From the NCBI GenBank assembly GCA_030620095.1, contig JAUTXW010000349.1, positions 720,001 through 784,000 of the forward strand: a DNA stretch of 64,000 bases, given 5' to 3'. Position 1 is the first letter of the stretch, and every line of letters starts with the position of its first letter. Position numbers and translations under genes: made by a program. Source of the DNA: Kuschelorhynchus macadamiae. Taxonomy: Eukaryota; Arthropoda; Insecta; Coleoptera; Curculionidae. Below the pieces are notes generated by a model, which saw only the letters and a list, made by a program, of their open reading frames with translations, did not search any database and had not been told where the DNA came from. Positions 1-11,795 of this stretch are shown in pieces.

Positions 1-817
1 CTTTGGCCATACTATTTCCTAATTTGGTAAAACAAGAAAAACTTAACGACGTAGATCGAGAGTGGCGTGAAATACAAAACATTGATTTTAGTTAATTTCA
101 AGATAGAAATATTTCAGAATTTTGGGTAAAAATGAGCAAATTAAAAGCAGGTGACGACTCATTCCTTTATCCAAATATTTGCGATTTTGTGTTCCAACTG
201 TTTTGTTTACCACATTCCAGTGCAACGGTGGAAAGGATATTTTCGCAAATCAATTTAAATAAAACAAAAATTAGAAATCGGCTATCAACAAAAACCCGAA
301 GTGGCATCATGTACACAAAAAATTTAACAAAAAGTAGTAATTGCTTTGACTTTCAAATAGATCAGGATTTAGTTGCAAAACTAAATGAAAATATTTACAA
401 TAATTAATTCTGTTCTTGCGTGCTCTATAATATTGGGCTTTAGTTTTCTCGCATTTTTAAACCATAATTTAAATGTTTATACTTATATCTTATGATTTAG
501 ATTTTTGTATCTATATCTTTTATTATACTCTGTATTTTAGTTTGATTGGAGAATATAATACATAACATAACATACAGACTGCATTGTCTTTGTTAGATCA
601 TTCCCTGTTTTATTCAAAGTCCCAACAAAATTATTTCATAAATATTATATAAAAATTATAAAGCAAACAACAAAATTCTTTTTTGTGAAATTTTAGGGAA
701 AATCCCGTTTTTTTAGAGAAATTCTAGGGAATTTCGGAACTGAAGGATCTAGGGAAATTCTAGGGAATTTTTTGAGATTTTGCTAGAGAAATTAAAATTT
801 TTGACCTGGCAACACTG
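1..817 (+). mobile_element. hAT DNA transposon, right-hand part (left end outside window)
   Basis: The stretch starts inside a hAT transposase reading frame and ends at 817 with CTGGCAACACTG. This is the reverse complement of the CAGTGTTGCCAG end of the complete hAT at 25522-29653, so the two belong to one terminal-repeat family. The 408-817 tail is non-coding and holds several copies of an AGGGAAATTCTAGGGAA-like motif at about 695-770. The target duplication cannot be tested because the left end lies outside the window; the 8 bases after 817 are ATCTGATT. The element is a relic, because its reading frame has a stop. Confidence 0.8.
3..407 (+). pseudogene. hAT transposase C-terminal end, with in-frame stop
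   Basis: The frame is open from the window edge, apart from a TAA at 93-95, and encodes the hAT C-terminal dimerisation domain. The key motif is LPHSSATVERIFSQ followed by N-K-TKIRNRL (about residues 28-60 counting from the ATG at 132), which matches LPHSSAAAER-FS in the other two members here (24606-25073 and 27199-28155). In the family this region mediates transposase multimerisation and carries residues of the catalytic core. The first half of the gene is outside the window. The internal stop makes it a pseudogene; an alternative start at 132 would give only a 91-aa dimerisation fragment. Confidence 0.8.
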
Positions 818-861
818 ATCTGATTTTCAGTCGTTCTGTAGTAGGTATAGAGCGTGGATGT

Positions 862-1110
862 TTGACGCTTCTTTCGGATGAAGGGATGACGATGGAATGC
901 GAACTATATACTGTATTTCTCGAATTATATAGGGATTTTCCTTGTTTGTGGGATCAATCATGCAAACAATACAGTAACAGAGATGCTAGAAATCAAGCTT
1001 TGGAAATCCTACTCGATAAATTAAAATTAATTGATAAAGATGCAACAATTGCCATGGTGAAGAAAAAAATAGAAAATGTGAGAACTGTGTCTAAAAGGGA
1101 ATTGAAAAAG
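862..1110 (+). CDS. MADF-domain exon (partial gene)
   Basis: The predicted peptide has the MADF (Myb/SANT-like) pattern: an opening acidic/hydrophobic stretch with LYRDFPCLWD, then YSNRDARNQALE, then a basic helix with KKKIENVRTVSKRELKKV. MADF domains bind DNA and occur both in insect transcription factors and in the second protein of Harbinger-type transposons. Coding similarity stops at about 1110, where AAAAAGGTAGGG could be a 5' splice site; the ORF itself runs on to 1206 through a poly-T stretch that looks intronic. No partner exon is recognisable downstream, because a LINE relic on the other strand follows. It may be a fragment of a host gene or of a transposon accessory gene. The start is uncertain: an ATG lies at 886. 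Confidence 0.6.
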
Positions 1111-1206
1111 GTAGGGAAACTAACTTTGTACCTTAAATTTTTTTTTTTTGAAAAAAATATAGGTTATTATTTTCCGACTTTTTTGTTGCAAAGTAGTTTG
1201 CTTTAG

Positions 1207-1503
1207 TTTCTTTTATTAGTTTATTTAAAGTATTTCTATAATTTTTGTATTTACTTATAAGTATTGCATTATTTTTATTTTTTAGAATTTGTTTTTTGTC
1301 TATGTCTAATAGATTTCACTAGACCAGAAGTTATCCAAAGCTTTAGTTTTTTTGTCCTTGCAGTTATTCTGATTTTTTCATGTGCAGATTTAATGGCGTA
1401 GTTTAATTAATTACTAAAAAATTCATATGCAGATTCGCTTTGGTTTTTGTCATACACATCATCCCATCGAGTTTTCTCTAATATTTACTTTAATTTATTA
1501 TAG
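1207..1503. other. AT-rich stretch without recognised feature
   Basis: No reading frame, repeat or RNA gene is visible. It could be the continuation of the intron after the MADF exon. Confidence 0.4.
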
Positions 1504-2109
1504 TTAAGTCGCATGTCTTTCTTCGTTTTTATAATTTTTATTAATTTTAATAAGTGATTGTATTTTTAAAGCAATAGGAAGATGATCTGTTATATCAGAT
1601 GTACTAATATAAGGAATAAACCGAAATGTATCAGTTATTTTCAGAGGGCAGTAAAGAAAAAAATGATCGATACAAAATTTGCAATCTGTTGTTATCCTAG
1701 TTGGTTTATTTATATACCTCAAAAATCCGTTCTTAGTCAGAGTGTTTTCATATTTACAGCTCCATTCTGACGCATTAAATTTATATTAATGTTTCTACCA
1801 AAAATACACACTGTATTGTTGTTTTTATTTAATAGAATTTCGTTAAGGTCAGTAACATCGGATGATGGTGGTCTATACAGCGTAAAAATTTGATAATTAA
1901 TTTCGTGATATTTGAAGTTTAAAATTGAAAAAGTCACATCGTTATACCTTATATTCTCAAAACCGTCAACATGTATAACCTTCCTGACCAAAACTAGTAC
2001 ACCATCATTTTGGTTGTAATTCCCGTTTGAATAAAAAGTGTTATAATTTGTAAGCTTGAATATGTCGAAACAGTTAACCTGCCAAGTTTCACTCAAAATT
2101 ATGACATCA

Positions 2110-2111
<2 letters not shown>
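1504..2111 (-). pseudogene. Non-LTR retrotransposon (LINE) endonuclease relic
   Basis: On the minus strand two frames together give an apurinic-like endonuclease domain of LINE ORF2. A frame running 2111 to 1737 holds a SETW motif, a YRPPSS motif and a degenerate G-x-NININL motif. A second frame, 1722 to 1504, holds INKPTRITT, CIDHFF and SDITDHLPI. In the family the order is ExW, YRPP, GDFN, SDH. Here the GDFN-type motif reads GRNIN, so a catalytic residue appears lost, and the frames are offset. No reverse transcriptase follows, so this is a 5'-truncated and 3'-truncated relic of a Jockey/CR1-like element. The upstream end runs into an (AT)n tract. Confidence 0.75.

Positions 2112-2180
<69 letters not shown>
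2112..2180. repeat. (AT)n microsatellite
   Basis: About 69 bases of uninterrupted TA dinucleotides at the upstream edge of the LINE relic. The IYIY reading frames over it are artefacts of the repeat. Confidence 0.97.
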
Positions 2181-2698
<518 letters not shown>

Positions 2699-3000
2699 TA
2701 CAGGGTGGCCCAACGAAAAGGTCCCACCCTTATTTATGACTTTCCTGGTATATTTTGGGAAAAACGCTTGGACACGTCAATTTTGATTTTTAGGGGGACG
2801 TCTTTTCATGTATGATTGTATAATACAGGGTGTTCCAAAAATAAGATATCGCATTACACTTGACATTTTTAAATGGAAACCCCCAATTTTTTTTCTATTT
2901 TTGGATTCTCCAGGAAGTTTTTAGTAACTTTTGTATAATAGAGTTTATACCTATCTTCAACCATTTTGAAGTTATTTGAATAATTGAATAATATCAAGTA

Positions 3001-3192
3001 TTGATAAATTAAATTCAAGAAAGGGTCAAAATAACGAAACTTTATTATCAAAACGGAAACATTGCAAGGGCTACTGCCCGGTTGTTTAATACGTTACATT
3101 CAGTCAAAAATATTAACCATAAGTATGTGGCTAAATTAATAAGAAAATTTGAAGCAACTAGATCTGTATCTAATATTCGCCGGAATCAGGAA
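3001..3192 (+). pseudogene. Inverted copy of the transposase 5' coding end in the left arm
   Basis: Read on the plus strand this stretch encodes the same helix-turn-helix region as the N-terminus of the transposase at 3271-4350, including QNGNIARATARLFN and KYVAKLIRKFEAT. The codon matching the start ATG is TTG at 3001, a stop follows three codons later, and the match ends at about 3192. It cannot make a product on its own. It is part of the long left inverted arm, and shows that the arm was formed from coding sequence rather than from a simple terminal repeat. Confidence 0.85.
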
Positions 3193-3270
3193 CACTAAAC
3201 CATTTACAGTTTTACATTCACATTAAAATTTAAACAAAAATTAGTTACTTAGCTACAATGTGTCAAAAAG

Positions 3271-4350
3271 TCAATGTGGTAATAAATGTTGAAAGTGGTG
3301 TCCGTTTACCTCCATGCAATAATAAATATTTTGCTCAAATCTATTCCTAACATTTTCACACATTTCTGGAGTTATTTGTCTGCATTCCGCCGTGATCCGC
3401 TCCCGAAGATCTTGGATGGAGTCTGGCTTCGTACTAAAAACCTTACTTTTTATATGTCCCCAAAGAAAGTAATCTAAAGGACTCAAGTCCGGAGACCTTG
3501 GTGGCCACTCAATGGGGCCGCGCCGTCCGATCCACTGATTTGGGAAATGGGTGTCCAAAAACTGTCGTACTGGAGCTACATAGTGCGGTGGTGCACCATC
3601 TTGTTGGAAATGAAGAAAATTTTCATTATAATTAACCTCATTTTCTATTATTTCGGTTATTCGTGGCTCTATTGTATTTTCCAACATGTCCAAGTACAAC
3701 TCCCCCGTCAAGTTTCCAGGAATAAAGAAAGGTCCTACAATATGATTTCCGAAAATGCCGGCCCAGACATTAATTTTTTGTGGGTATTGCGAATGTACCT
3801 CTCGAAACAAATGTGGATTCGAGTCGCTCCAATATCGACAATTATGTCTATTTACAGCACCATGTAAATAGAAGGTACATTCATCCGAAAAACAAATGTT
3901 AAATAACAAATTTGGGTTATTGTTCAAACGTTGTGTCATTAATTCGCAAAACTCCAACCTTCTATCATAATCGTCTTCATTAAGCTCATGGACAAGTTTA
4001 GTTTTGTACGGGTGAAATTTATAGGATTTCAAAATTCTTTGCACTGTTGAGCGTGTAAATCCTGAAGAAGTAGCCAGACCACGAGTACTTTGGGTGTTGT
4101 CAAGAGCCACGTGTCCCAAAACTGCTATTTCTCTGGCTTCATTTCTACTTGGACGATTTTCCTGATTCCGGCGAATATTAGATACAGATCCAGTTGCTTC
4201 AAATTTTCTTATTAATTTAGCCACATACTTATGGTTAATATTTTTGTCTGGATGTAACGCATTAAACAACCGGGCGGTAGCTCTTGCAATGCTTCCGTTT
4301 TGATAATACAGTTTCGTTATTTCGACCCTTTCTTGAATTGAATAAATCAT
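3271..4350 (-). CDS. DD41D Tc1/mariner-type transposase, intact ORF
   Basis: A 359-aa uninterrupted protein. Residues about 1-65 form a helix-turn-helix DNA-binding region with IARATARLFN and KYVAKLIRKFEATGSV. The RNase H-like DDE domain follows: first Asp in FSDECTFYLHG (about residue 151), second in QQDGAPPHY, third in SPDLSPLDYFLWG. I count 41 residues between the second and third acids, hence DD41D; classical mariner has 34. The enzyme would cut at the CAGGGTG ends and insert at TA. Length and all motifs are as expected for a working copy, and TA flanks are present. The ATG at 4348-4350 is the first in frame and precedes the conserved helix-turn-helix. The gene ends about 80 bases from the inverted copy of its own 5' end. 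Confidence 0.9.
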   Translation of the reverse strand: MIYSIQERVEITKLYYQNGSIARATARLFNALHPDKNINHKYVAKLIRKFEATGSVSNIRRNQENRPSRNEAREIAVLGHVALDNTQSTRGLATSSGFTRSTVQRILKSYKFHPYKTKLVHELNEDDYDRRLEFCELMTQRLNNNPNLLFNICFSDECTFYLHGAVNRHNCRYWSDSNPHLFREVHSQYPQKINVWAGIFGNHIVGPFFIPGNLTGELYLDMLENTIEPRITEIIENEVNYNENFLHFQQDGAPPHYVAPVRQFLDTHFPNQWIGRRGPIEWPPRSPDLSPLDYFLWGHIKSKVFSTKPDSIQDLRERITAECRQITPEMCENVRNRFEQNIYYCMEVNGHHFQHLLPH

Positions 4351-4800
4351 TGCAAAATATTATAATAGAACTAGGCAACTTAACGATTTCAAATCAAAGA
4401 TAAAGTTGTTCTATGATTTACGATGACATTGACGGATGCTAAATTTCTTGCTGGTATCGGTGATTATTATTTTTTTCCGTATTATCAGTACTAAATTAAA
4501 TGAGGCGAATTTTATAAAAAAAATTAAAAAAACTTCAAAATGGTTGAAGATAGGTATAAACTCTATTATACAAAAGTTACTAAAAACTTCCTGGAGAATC
4601 CAAAAATAGAAAAAAAATTGGGGGTTTCCATTTAAAAATGTCAAGTGTAATGCGATATCTTATTTTTGGAACACCCTGTATTATACAATCATACATGAAA
4701 AGACGTCCCCCTAAAAATCAAAATTGACGTGTCCAAGCGTTTTTCCCAAAATATACCAGGAAAGTCATAAATAAGGGTGGGACCTTTTCGTTGGGCCACC

Positions 4801-4920
<120 letters not shown>

Positions 4921-5110
4921 TCATTAATGCGTCGCTGTGTGGCCCAAGATACTGATAGGTTGTTGTTTAACCCTCGCTCGTATTATATACTGGATGGTCC
5001 AACCAAGATGGGGTGGACGATTGTGGGCAAACGGAGAGGAATTTGAAAAAACATTTTTGGGATATGATTGATAGTCAAGAACGCTGTGTTTTAAAATTAT
5101 ACCCATTATA

Positions 5111-5171
5111 CAGGGTGGTCTGAAAAGTTCGTGGTGAACCAAACTTGGGTTTTTTTAAATGGGATACCCGG
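5111..5171. repeat. 60-bp terminal-like module in left arm (first)
   Basis: A short cassette starts TA-CAGGGTGGTC and closes with TTTTTTTAAATGGGATACCCGG-TA. Its mirror copy is at about 7624-7683. The same syntax recurs in several elements in the window (see the module finding). Confidence 0.7.
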
Positions 5172-5410
5172 TATATTATTATTTTAGTTGATTCTCCTAT
5201 TCGTTGCGATCATTTTGATATAAGGTTAGTTGGGTCTAAAATTTATACCAAGGGAATGGGACGAGGTTAAAGTAGAAAAAAGGGTTATACTCCGGCCATT
5301 TTTTGAAGACAATTGAAGCAGGTATGGAAAAACCAAATATTCTATAAAATGTATTGTATCTAGGACTACAATAATCGCTTGTAAGTCGTTCAAAATTATT
5401 CACGGTTATA

Positions 5411-5470
5411 CAGGGTGCTCAAGTTTTGCAAATTAACCTTGGATTGAATTTTTTTAAATGGAACACCCTG
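5411..5470. repeat. 60-bp terminal-like module in left arm (second)
   Basis: The cassette starts TA-CAGGGTGCTC and closes with TTTTTTTAAATGGAACACCCTG-TA. Its mirror copy is at about 7324-7384. Confidence 0.7.
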
Positions 5471-5752
5471 TATATTTTACTTTCATGTTAAAGATAACAT
5501 TACTAGCTTTCAGAAAATATCATATTTGATACCTTTCTGACCAACAGTTTTTCAGTAAATTAGCTGTGAAATCAAAATTTCTTCATTTTAACACGAATTA
5601 CTCTGAATTCACGTTGTTAAAATTGACAATTTAATATTAGGAGGCCATGATATCATCATAAATTGAACAAAGGATTGACAGTCCTGTCAAAACAGCAAAG
5701 TGTCAGAATATTGTCATCAGTAAATAAATAAATATTGTTATTTGATGATGCG

Positions 5753-5897
5753 ATGCCGAAATAAAAACAAGATAGAAGCTCTTGTAAGTTTATCATAGAG
5801 ATTTCAAGAAACAGGAAATGTTGCTTTCAAAAAAACGTAAAGTAATTAATAAACCAGTTACCAATGAAGATAATGCTTTGACAGTATTAATAACAGA
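5753..5897 (+). pseudogene. Inverted copy of the transposase 5' coding end in element 2
   Basis: The plus strand carries a decayed match to the N-terminal coding part of the transposase at 5957-7026, including FQETGNVAFKK and RKVINKPVTN. The first ~33 codons are deleted and there is a frame slip after the lysines. It forms the inner end of the left arm, in the same relative position as the coding copy in element 1 at 3001-3192. Confidence 0.8.
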
Positions 5898-5956
5898 TCT
5901 TTTTTTACAAAAAAAATAAATTTAATATAAATCAACAAAAACAATGTAATTAAAAC

Positions 5957-7026
5957 TTATAAAAGATGTTCAACTAAACCACCGCTTTGCTGAAGGCACA
6001 TTTCGAGTCTATCCATAAATGAAAGTTTCACTTTTCTCAAAGGCAGGTCTGAAATGTTGCGAAAACTGCTTATTATTCTCAACTTCATATCTTCCACTGT
6101 GGTTGGAACCTCTTTATAAACTTCTTCTTTAACATGTCCCCATAAAAAGAAATCTAATGGCGTTAAATCGGGTGACCTCGCAGGCCACTTAACTGGTCCA
6201 CCTCGCCCAATCCAATGCTCTCCTTTCCAATTATTGAGAAAATGTCTTACATGCCTATGGCAATGCGGGGGTGCTCCATCATGTTGGAACCATAAGGAAT
6301 TTCTTAACATTAAAGGTAAGTCTTCGAGCAATACGGGCAACTCATTTGTCAAAAAATTTAAATAGACTTCTCCCGTTAAATGCTCTTCAAAGAAATATGG
6401 TCCTATAACATGAGAGCCAATTATACCTCCCCAAACATTAATTGACCATTTATTTTGATGGTCCACCTGACGAATCCAATGTGGATTTTCGGTTGAATAA
6501 TAGTGCATATTATGTTTGTTAACCAAGCCGTTGCTTTTAAAAGTTGCTTCATCTGAAAACAGCACCCTATCTACAAAACCTGGATTATCTCAAATTGTAT
6601 TTAAAAACCAAATTGAAAACTCTTGTCGTTGGACGTAATCGCGATCATACAGTTCTTGGTGTAATTCAAAGTGGTAGGCATGATATTTATGTTGTTTCAG
6701 AATCCGTTTAATACGTTTACGCGTTCAATATCAGTAGCCCTCTCAATTTCCCTGGTACTTGTGTGTGGATTTTCTTGCACTGTTAATAACACTGTCAAAG
6801 CATTATCTTTATTGGTAACTGGTTTATTAATTACTTTACGTTTCTTAAAAGCAACATTGCCTGTTTCTTGAAACATCTCTAATAAACTTGCAAAAGCTTC
6901 AGGTCTTGGTTTTTTTTCGGCATCGGGATATCGTACCGCATAAACCCTGCTTGCTAGTAAAGGGTTTTTTTGACACTCGCCCAACATAAAAGTCATGTTT
7001 ATCAACTCTGGAGTACTCAAACTCAT
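5957..7026 (-). pseudogene. DD41D transposase of element 2, frameshifted
   Basis: The N-terminal part (7026-6697) holds a helix-turn-helix-type region with YPDAEKKPRPEAF and FQETGNVAFKKRKV. The C-terminal part (6565-5957) holds the DDE domain: LFSDEATFKSNG, then FQHDGAPPH, then RSPDLTPLDFFLWG. I again count 41 residues between the second and third acids. The parts are joined through a third frame with a shift near 6715 and an in-frame TGA near 6589, so the gene is dead. The layout resembles element 1 but the protein is clearly a different lineage. The ATG at 7024-7026 is inside the right arm. Confidence 0.85.
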
Positions 7027-7803
7027 TGTAACTTAACAATTTTTCGGCTTATCGTCAAAAAACAATGGTAATTGATGCCAATTCTCTGACACTTTGCGGT
7101 TTTGACAAGAATGTCAATCTTTCTTTTCATTTATGATTATATCATGGCCTTCTTATATTATAGGTAGTCAATTCAAGCAACGTTAATAACACCGTTTCTG
7201 TTAGAATGAGTAAATTTTGGTTTCACGGTTAATTTACTAAAAAAACTGTTGGTTAGAAAGATATCAAATATGGTATTTTCTGAAAGCTGGCGATGTTATC
7301 TTTAATATGACAGTAAAATATATGGGGTGTTCCATTTAAAAAAATTCAATCCAAGGTAAATTTGCAAAATTTGACCACCCTGTATAACAGTGAATAATTT
7401 TGAACGACTTACAAGCGATTATTGTAATCCTAGATACAATACATTTTATAAAATATTTGGTTTTTCCATACCTGCTTCAATTGTTTTCAAAAAATGGCCG
7501 GAGTATAACCCTTTTTTCCACTTTAACCTCGTCCCATTCCCTTGGTATAAATTTTAGACCCAATAAACCTGATATCAAAATGATCGTAACGAATAGGAGA
7601 ATCAACTAAAATAATAATATACCGGGTATCCCATTTAAAAAAACACAAGTTTGGTTCACCACGAACTTTTCAGACCACCCTGTATAATGGGTATAATTTT
7701 AAAACACAGCGTTCTTGACTATCAATCATATCCCAAAAATGTTTTTTCAAATTCCTCTCCGTTTGCCCACAATCGTCCACCCCATCTTGGTTGCACCACC
7801 CTG

Positions 7804-7959
7804 TATATTATGCTTATATTTAAGGTTCTTTGTTTAGCCTACTAAGAAACTACGTAATTTTTCTGTCGGCTAGTTGACTTCGCATTATTTTCTTGATACC
7901 ACTACCTGCTTTATTGCTTTTTTTTATCTCAGAAAGGGGTGTGCATAATTTGATGGTCA
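7804..7959. other. Unique left flank of satellite array 1
   Basis: There is no gene. The last ~40 bases (CAGAAAGGGG, then ATAATTTGATGGTCAAAATA) reappear, inverted, at the edge of array 2 near 44590-44630, so they belong to the repeat unit's larger context. Confidence 0.6.
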
Positions 7960-10905
7960 AAATATAAAACGTGCTGTCACCGCTAATTTTTATTCAAATT
8001 TAATAAAACTTTATATTTAGAACAAGCTTTATGTTTATTTTATGCTGTCATAAACGAATTTTCTCTTAGAGGCCCCTAGGACCCACTTTACTCTTGTACT
8101 TTTAGAGAAAAAACGTGCGGTCATCGCCAATTTTTATTTAAATTTAATAAAACTTCATATTTGGAACAACCTTTATGATTATTTTATGCTGTCATAAACG
8201 AATTTTCTCTAGGAGACCCCTAGGACCCACTTTACTCTTGCAATTTTAGAGAAAAAACGTGCTGTCACCGCTTATTTTTATTCAAATTTAATAAAACTTT
8301 ATATTTGGAAGGAGCATTATGATTACTTTATGCTGATATTAACGAATTTCCTCTACTAGGCCCCTAGAACCCACTTTACTCTTGTACTTTTAGAGAAAAA
8401 AGGTGCGGTCATCTCCAATTTTTATTAAAATTTAATAAAGCTTCATATTTGGAACAAGCTTTATAATTACTTTATGCTGTCATAAACGAATTTTCTCTAG
8501 GAGACCCCTAGGACCCACTTTACTCTTGCAATTTTAGAGAAAAAACGTGCTGTCACCGCTAATTTTTATTCAAATTTAATAAAACTTTATATTTAGAACA
8601 AGCTTTATGATTACTTTATGCTGTCGTAAACGAATTTTCTCTGGGAGACCCCTAGGACCCACTTTACTCTTGCAATTTTAGAGAAAAAACGTGCTGTCAC
8701 CGCTAATTTTAATTCAAATTTATTAAAACTTTATAATTGGAACGAGCTTTATGATTACTTTATGCTGCTATTAGCAAATTTCCTCTACTAGGCCCCTAGG
8801 GCCCACTTTACTCTTGTACTTTTAGAGAAAAAACGTGCGGTTATCGGCAATTTTTTTTCAAATTTAATAAAACTTTATATTTTGAACGAGATTTATGATT
8901 TCTTTATGCTGTCATAAACAAATTTACTCTATGAGGCCCCTAGAACCCACTTTACTCATATACTTTTAGAGAAAAAACGTGCTGTCACGGCTAATTTTTA
9001 TTCAAATTTAATAAAACTTCATATTTGACATAGGCTTTATGATTACTTTATGCTGTCATAAACAAATGTTCTCTGTGAGGCCCCTTTACTCTTGTACCTT
9101 TAGAGAAAAAAACGTGCTGTCACCGCTAGTTTATATTTGAATTTAATAAAACTTCATATTTGGAACAAGCTCTATGATTTCTTTATAGTGTTAAACGAAT
9201 TTTCTCTATGAGGCCCCCAGAACCCACTTTACTCTTGTACTTTTAGAGAAAAAACGCGCTGTCACCATTAATTTTTATTCAAAATTAATAAATCCTCACA
9301 TTTGTCACAGGCTTTATGATTGCTTTACGCTTTCTTAAACAAATTTTCTCTATGAGGCCCCAAGAACCCACTTTACTCTTGTACTTTTAGATAAAAAACG
9401 TGCTGTCACGGCTAATTTTCATCCAAATTTAATAAAACTTTATATTTGTCATATGATTACTTTTTGCTGTCGTAAACAAATTTTCTCTGTGGGGCCCCTA
9501 GGACCCACTTTACTCATGTACTTTCAGAGAAAAAAACGTACTGTCACCGCTAATTTTTATTCAAATTTAATAAAACTTCATATTGAAAACAAGCTTTATG
9601 ATTTCTTTATGGTGTCATAAACGAATTTTCTCTATAAGGCCCCTGGAACCCACTTTACTCTTATACTGTTAGAGAAAAAACGTGCAGTCACCGCAAATTT
9701 TTATTAAAATTTAATAAAACTTTATATTTTGAACAAACTTTATGTTTACTTTATGCTGTCATAAACGAATTTTCTCTTAGAGGCCCCTGGAACCCACTTT
9801 ACTCTTGCAATTTTAGAGAAAAAACGTGCTGTCACCGCTAATTTTTATTCAAATTTAATAAAACTTTATATTTGGAACGAGCTTTATGATTACTTTATGC
9901 TGCTATTAGCAAATTTCCTCTACTAGGCCCCTAGGGCCTACTTTGCTCTTGTACTTTTAGAGAAAAAACCTGCCGTCATCGGAAATATTTATTCAAATTT
10001 ATTAAAACTTCATATTTGGAACGAGCTTTATGATTGCTTTATGCTGTCATAAATGAATTTACTCTATGAGGCGCCTAGAACCCACTTTACTCCTATACTT
10101 TTAGAGAAAAAACGTGCTGTCACGGCTAATTTTTATTCAAATTTAATAAAACATCATATTTGGAACAAGCTTTATTATTACTTTATGCTGTTATAAACGA
10201 ATTTTCTCTACGAGACCCCTAGGACCCACTTTACTCTTGTACTTTTAGAGAAAAAACGCGCGGTTATCGCTAATTTCTATTCAAATTAAATAAAACTTCA
10301 TATTTTAAACAAGCTTTATTAATACTTTATGCTGTCATAAACGAATTTTCTCTAAGAGACCCCTAGGACCCACTTTACTCTTGCAATTTTAAAGAAAAAA
10401 CGTGCTGTCACCGCTAATTTTTATTTCAGTTTAATAAAATTTTATATTTGAAAGGAGTATTATGATTACTTTATGCTGCTATTAACGAATTTTCTCTACT
10501 AGGCCCCTAGGACCCACTTTACTCTTGTACTTTTAGAGAAAAAACACGCGGTTATCGCTAATTACTGTTCAAATTAAATAAAACTTCTTATTGCTGTCAT
10601 AAACGAATTTTCTCTACGAGACCCCTAGGACCCGCTCTACTCTAGTACTTTTAGAGAAAAAACATGCTGTCACCGCTAATTTTTATTCAGATTTAATAAA
10701 AACTTCTTATTTAAAAACAGCTTTATTAATACTTTATGCTGTTAAAAACGAATTTCCTCTGTGAGGCCCCTAGGACCCACTTCACTCTCGTACTTTTAGA
10801 GAAAAAACGTGCTGCCACCGCTAATTATTATTAAAATTTAATAAAACTTCATATTTGGAACAAGCTTTATGATTACTTTATACTGTCATAAACGAATTTT
10901 CTCTA
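7960..10905 (+). repeat. Satellite array 1, 144-bp monomers (~20 copies)
   Basis: Head-to-tail copies are spaced about 144 bases apart (marker at 7969, 8113, 8257, 8400, 8545, 8690, 8833 and onward). The monomer contains ACGTGCTGTCACCGCTAATT, a TTTAATAAAACTT block, TTTATGCTGTCATAAACGAA, and CCCCTAGGACCCACTTTACT. A variant with GCGGTCATCG in place of GCTGTCACCG is interspersed, at first in alternation, so there are at least two monomer types. No reading frame is conserved. The last copies are shortened near 10590 and the array stops at TTTTCTCTAGTCGTTAAA. Confidence 0.95.
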
Positions 10906-11639
10906 GTCGTTAAAAAATACTCAAACTGATTCCTATATTATTTGGCGTTTCATTAGGTTATAAAACGAGAACTCGATCGGTGACGTCATAGTTCCGCCAT
11001 ATTAATTTTGGAAATGTCATTAAAAAGGGATTTTTCCCGCTATCAAATGGCGTAAAAATATATATAGAGTTCTCCTTAAAATTGTCGACCTAGGTCTACT
11101 TCTGATTACACCGGAAGGGATATTCAATTTTTTTTTCTCGGAATTAATGGGTCCTAACGATGTATTTCTTTGGTACAAATTTTAAAAATTTAATTTAAAA
11201 AAACATCATCATGTCTGGTCTGAATCATGTCTTGGCCAATGAATACGTTGTCACCCAGTATTTTGTGATGTGAAGTGTCTTTCGGGGAAATACAATCTTG
11301 TTACATGGTGAGTTTTTCACAGAGCATTTTACAGGTCCATCAAGCTACCGCCTCCCCCGATTAGATTTTTTATGTCAAGATACGAGCACAAATAAAGCCA
11401 ACTAGCACAACCTAGCACACCAATTTTTAGAGCTAGCTTACCAGCAGAAATTGTTTAACGCTAGCCGCCCGTTCGGATTTTTTTGACAAAATGCTAGCAT
11501 AAAGTCATCTAGCTTTCCTAGTACAACTTAGCAAACCAATTTTGTGTTTTACAAAACAAAATTATCAAATGTATACATAAACTTCCTTTCCTAGAACCAA
11601 CAAAAAATTTATATACAAAAAATTTGGCTATTTACCTAA
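10906..11639. other. Stretch without recognised gene
   Basis: No open frame or repeat is recognised. Two imperfect copies of a CTAGCxxA-rich phrase occur around 11405-11530 (AGCACAACCTAGCA and TAGTACAACTTAGCA). Their role is unknown. Confidence 0.3.
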
Positions 11640-11795
11640 TAACCATATTTATAAGTTAAAAACATGCATTTTCATTCACTCAATACGAACCAAAGTTAAG
11701 TTATCCAATATAGATTTTAATAAAAGGAATACCATCCTAATCATAACACACAACCAACAAATTTACTAAATACGATAGATATGATTTACCAACAC
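11640..11795 (+). pseudogene. LINE ORF2 C-terminal relic, part before the LTR insertion
   Basis: A degraded frame (KTCIFIHSI, then after a shift NKFTKYDRYDLPT) leads straight into the LTR element at 11796. It resumes after it at 17855 with THLRGIKNLTKFKKEVKNY. The NTR-KYDL-P ... LT-FKKxVKxYFL pattern is typical of the end of LINE ORF2 proteins. It is decayed and 5'-truncated. Confidence 0.5.
11792..11795. repeat. 4-bp target-site duplication (ACAC), left
   Basis: ACAC precedes the left LTR and is repeated directly after the right LTR at 17855-17858. A 4-bp duplication is typical of Ty3/Gypsy integrase. Confidence 0.85.

Larger units (their letters stand above)
4990..7803 (-). mobile_element. 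DD41D Tc1/mariner-type element 2 with ~0.9-1.0 kb inverted arms
   Basis: Outer ends are CTGGATGGTCCAACC at 4990 and GGTTGCACCACCCTG ending at 7803, both next to TA. The left arm (4990-5897) is the reverse complement of the right arm (6780-7803), with a gap where the transposase start region is missing on the left. Each arm holds further internal end-like motifs: on the left, CAGGGTGGTC at 5111 and CAGGGTGCTC at 5411, each closed about 60 bases later by ACCCGGTA or ACCCTGTA. The transposase lies on the minus strand between and inside the arms and is broken. The architecture matches element 1, but the sequences differ. Confidence 0.88.

Noticed and set aside
3286..3867. Plus-strand frames opposite the DD41D transposase (3286-3477, 3547-3867)
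   Set aside because: Antisense shadows of a clearly conserved gene; no family features.
7960..10905. CRISPR-like array
   Set aside because: The 144-bp units are repetitive throughout with no unique spacers, and the window is eukaryotic.
10890..10910. Helitron 3' end (CTAG followed by T) at the end of satellite array 1
   Set aside because: No terminal hairpin and no TC-type 5' end could be shown, and array 2 lacks the same CTAG.
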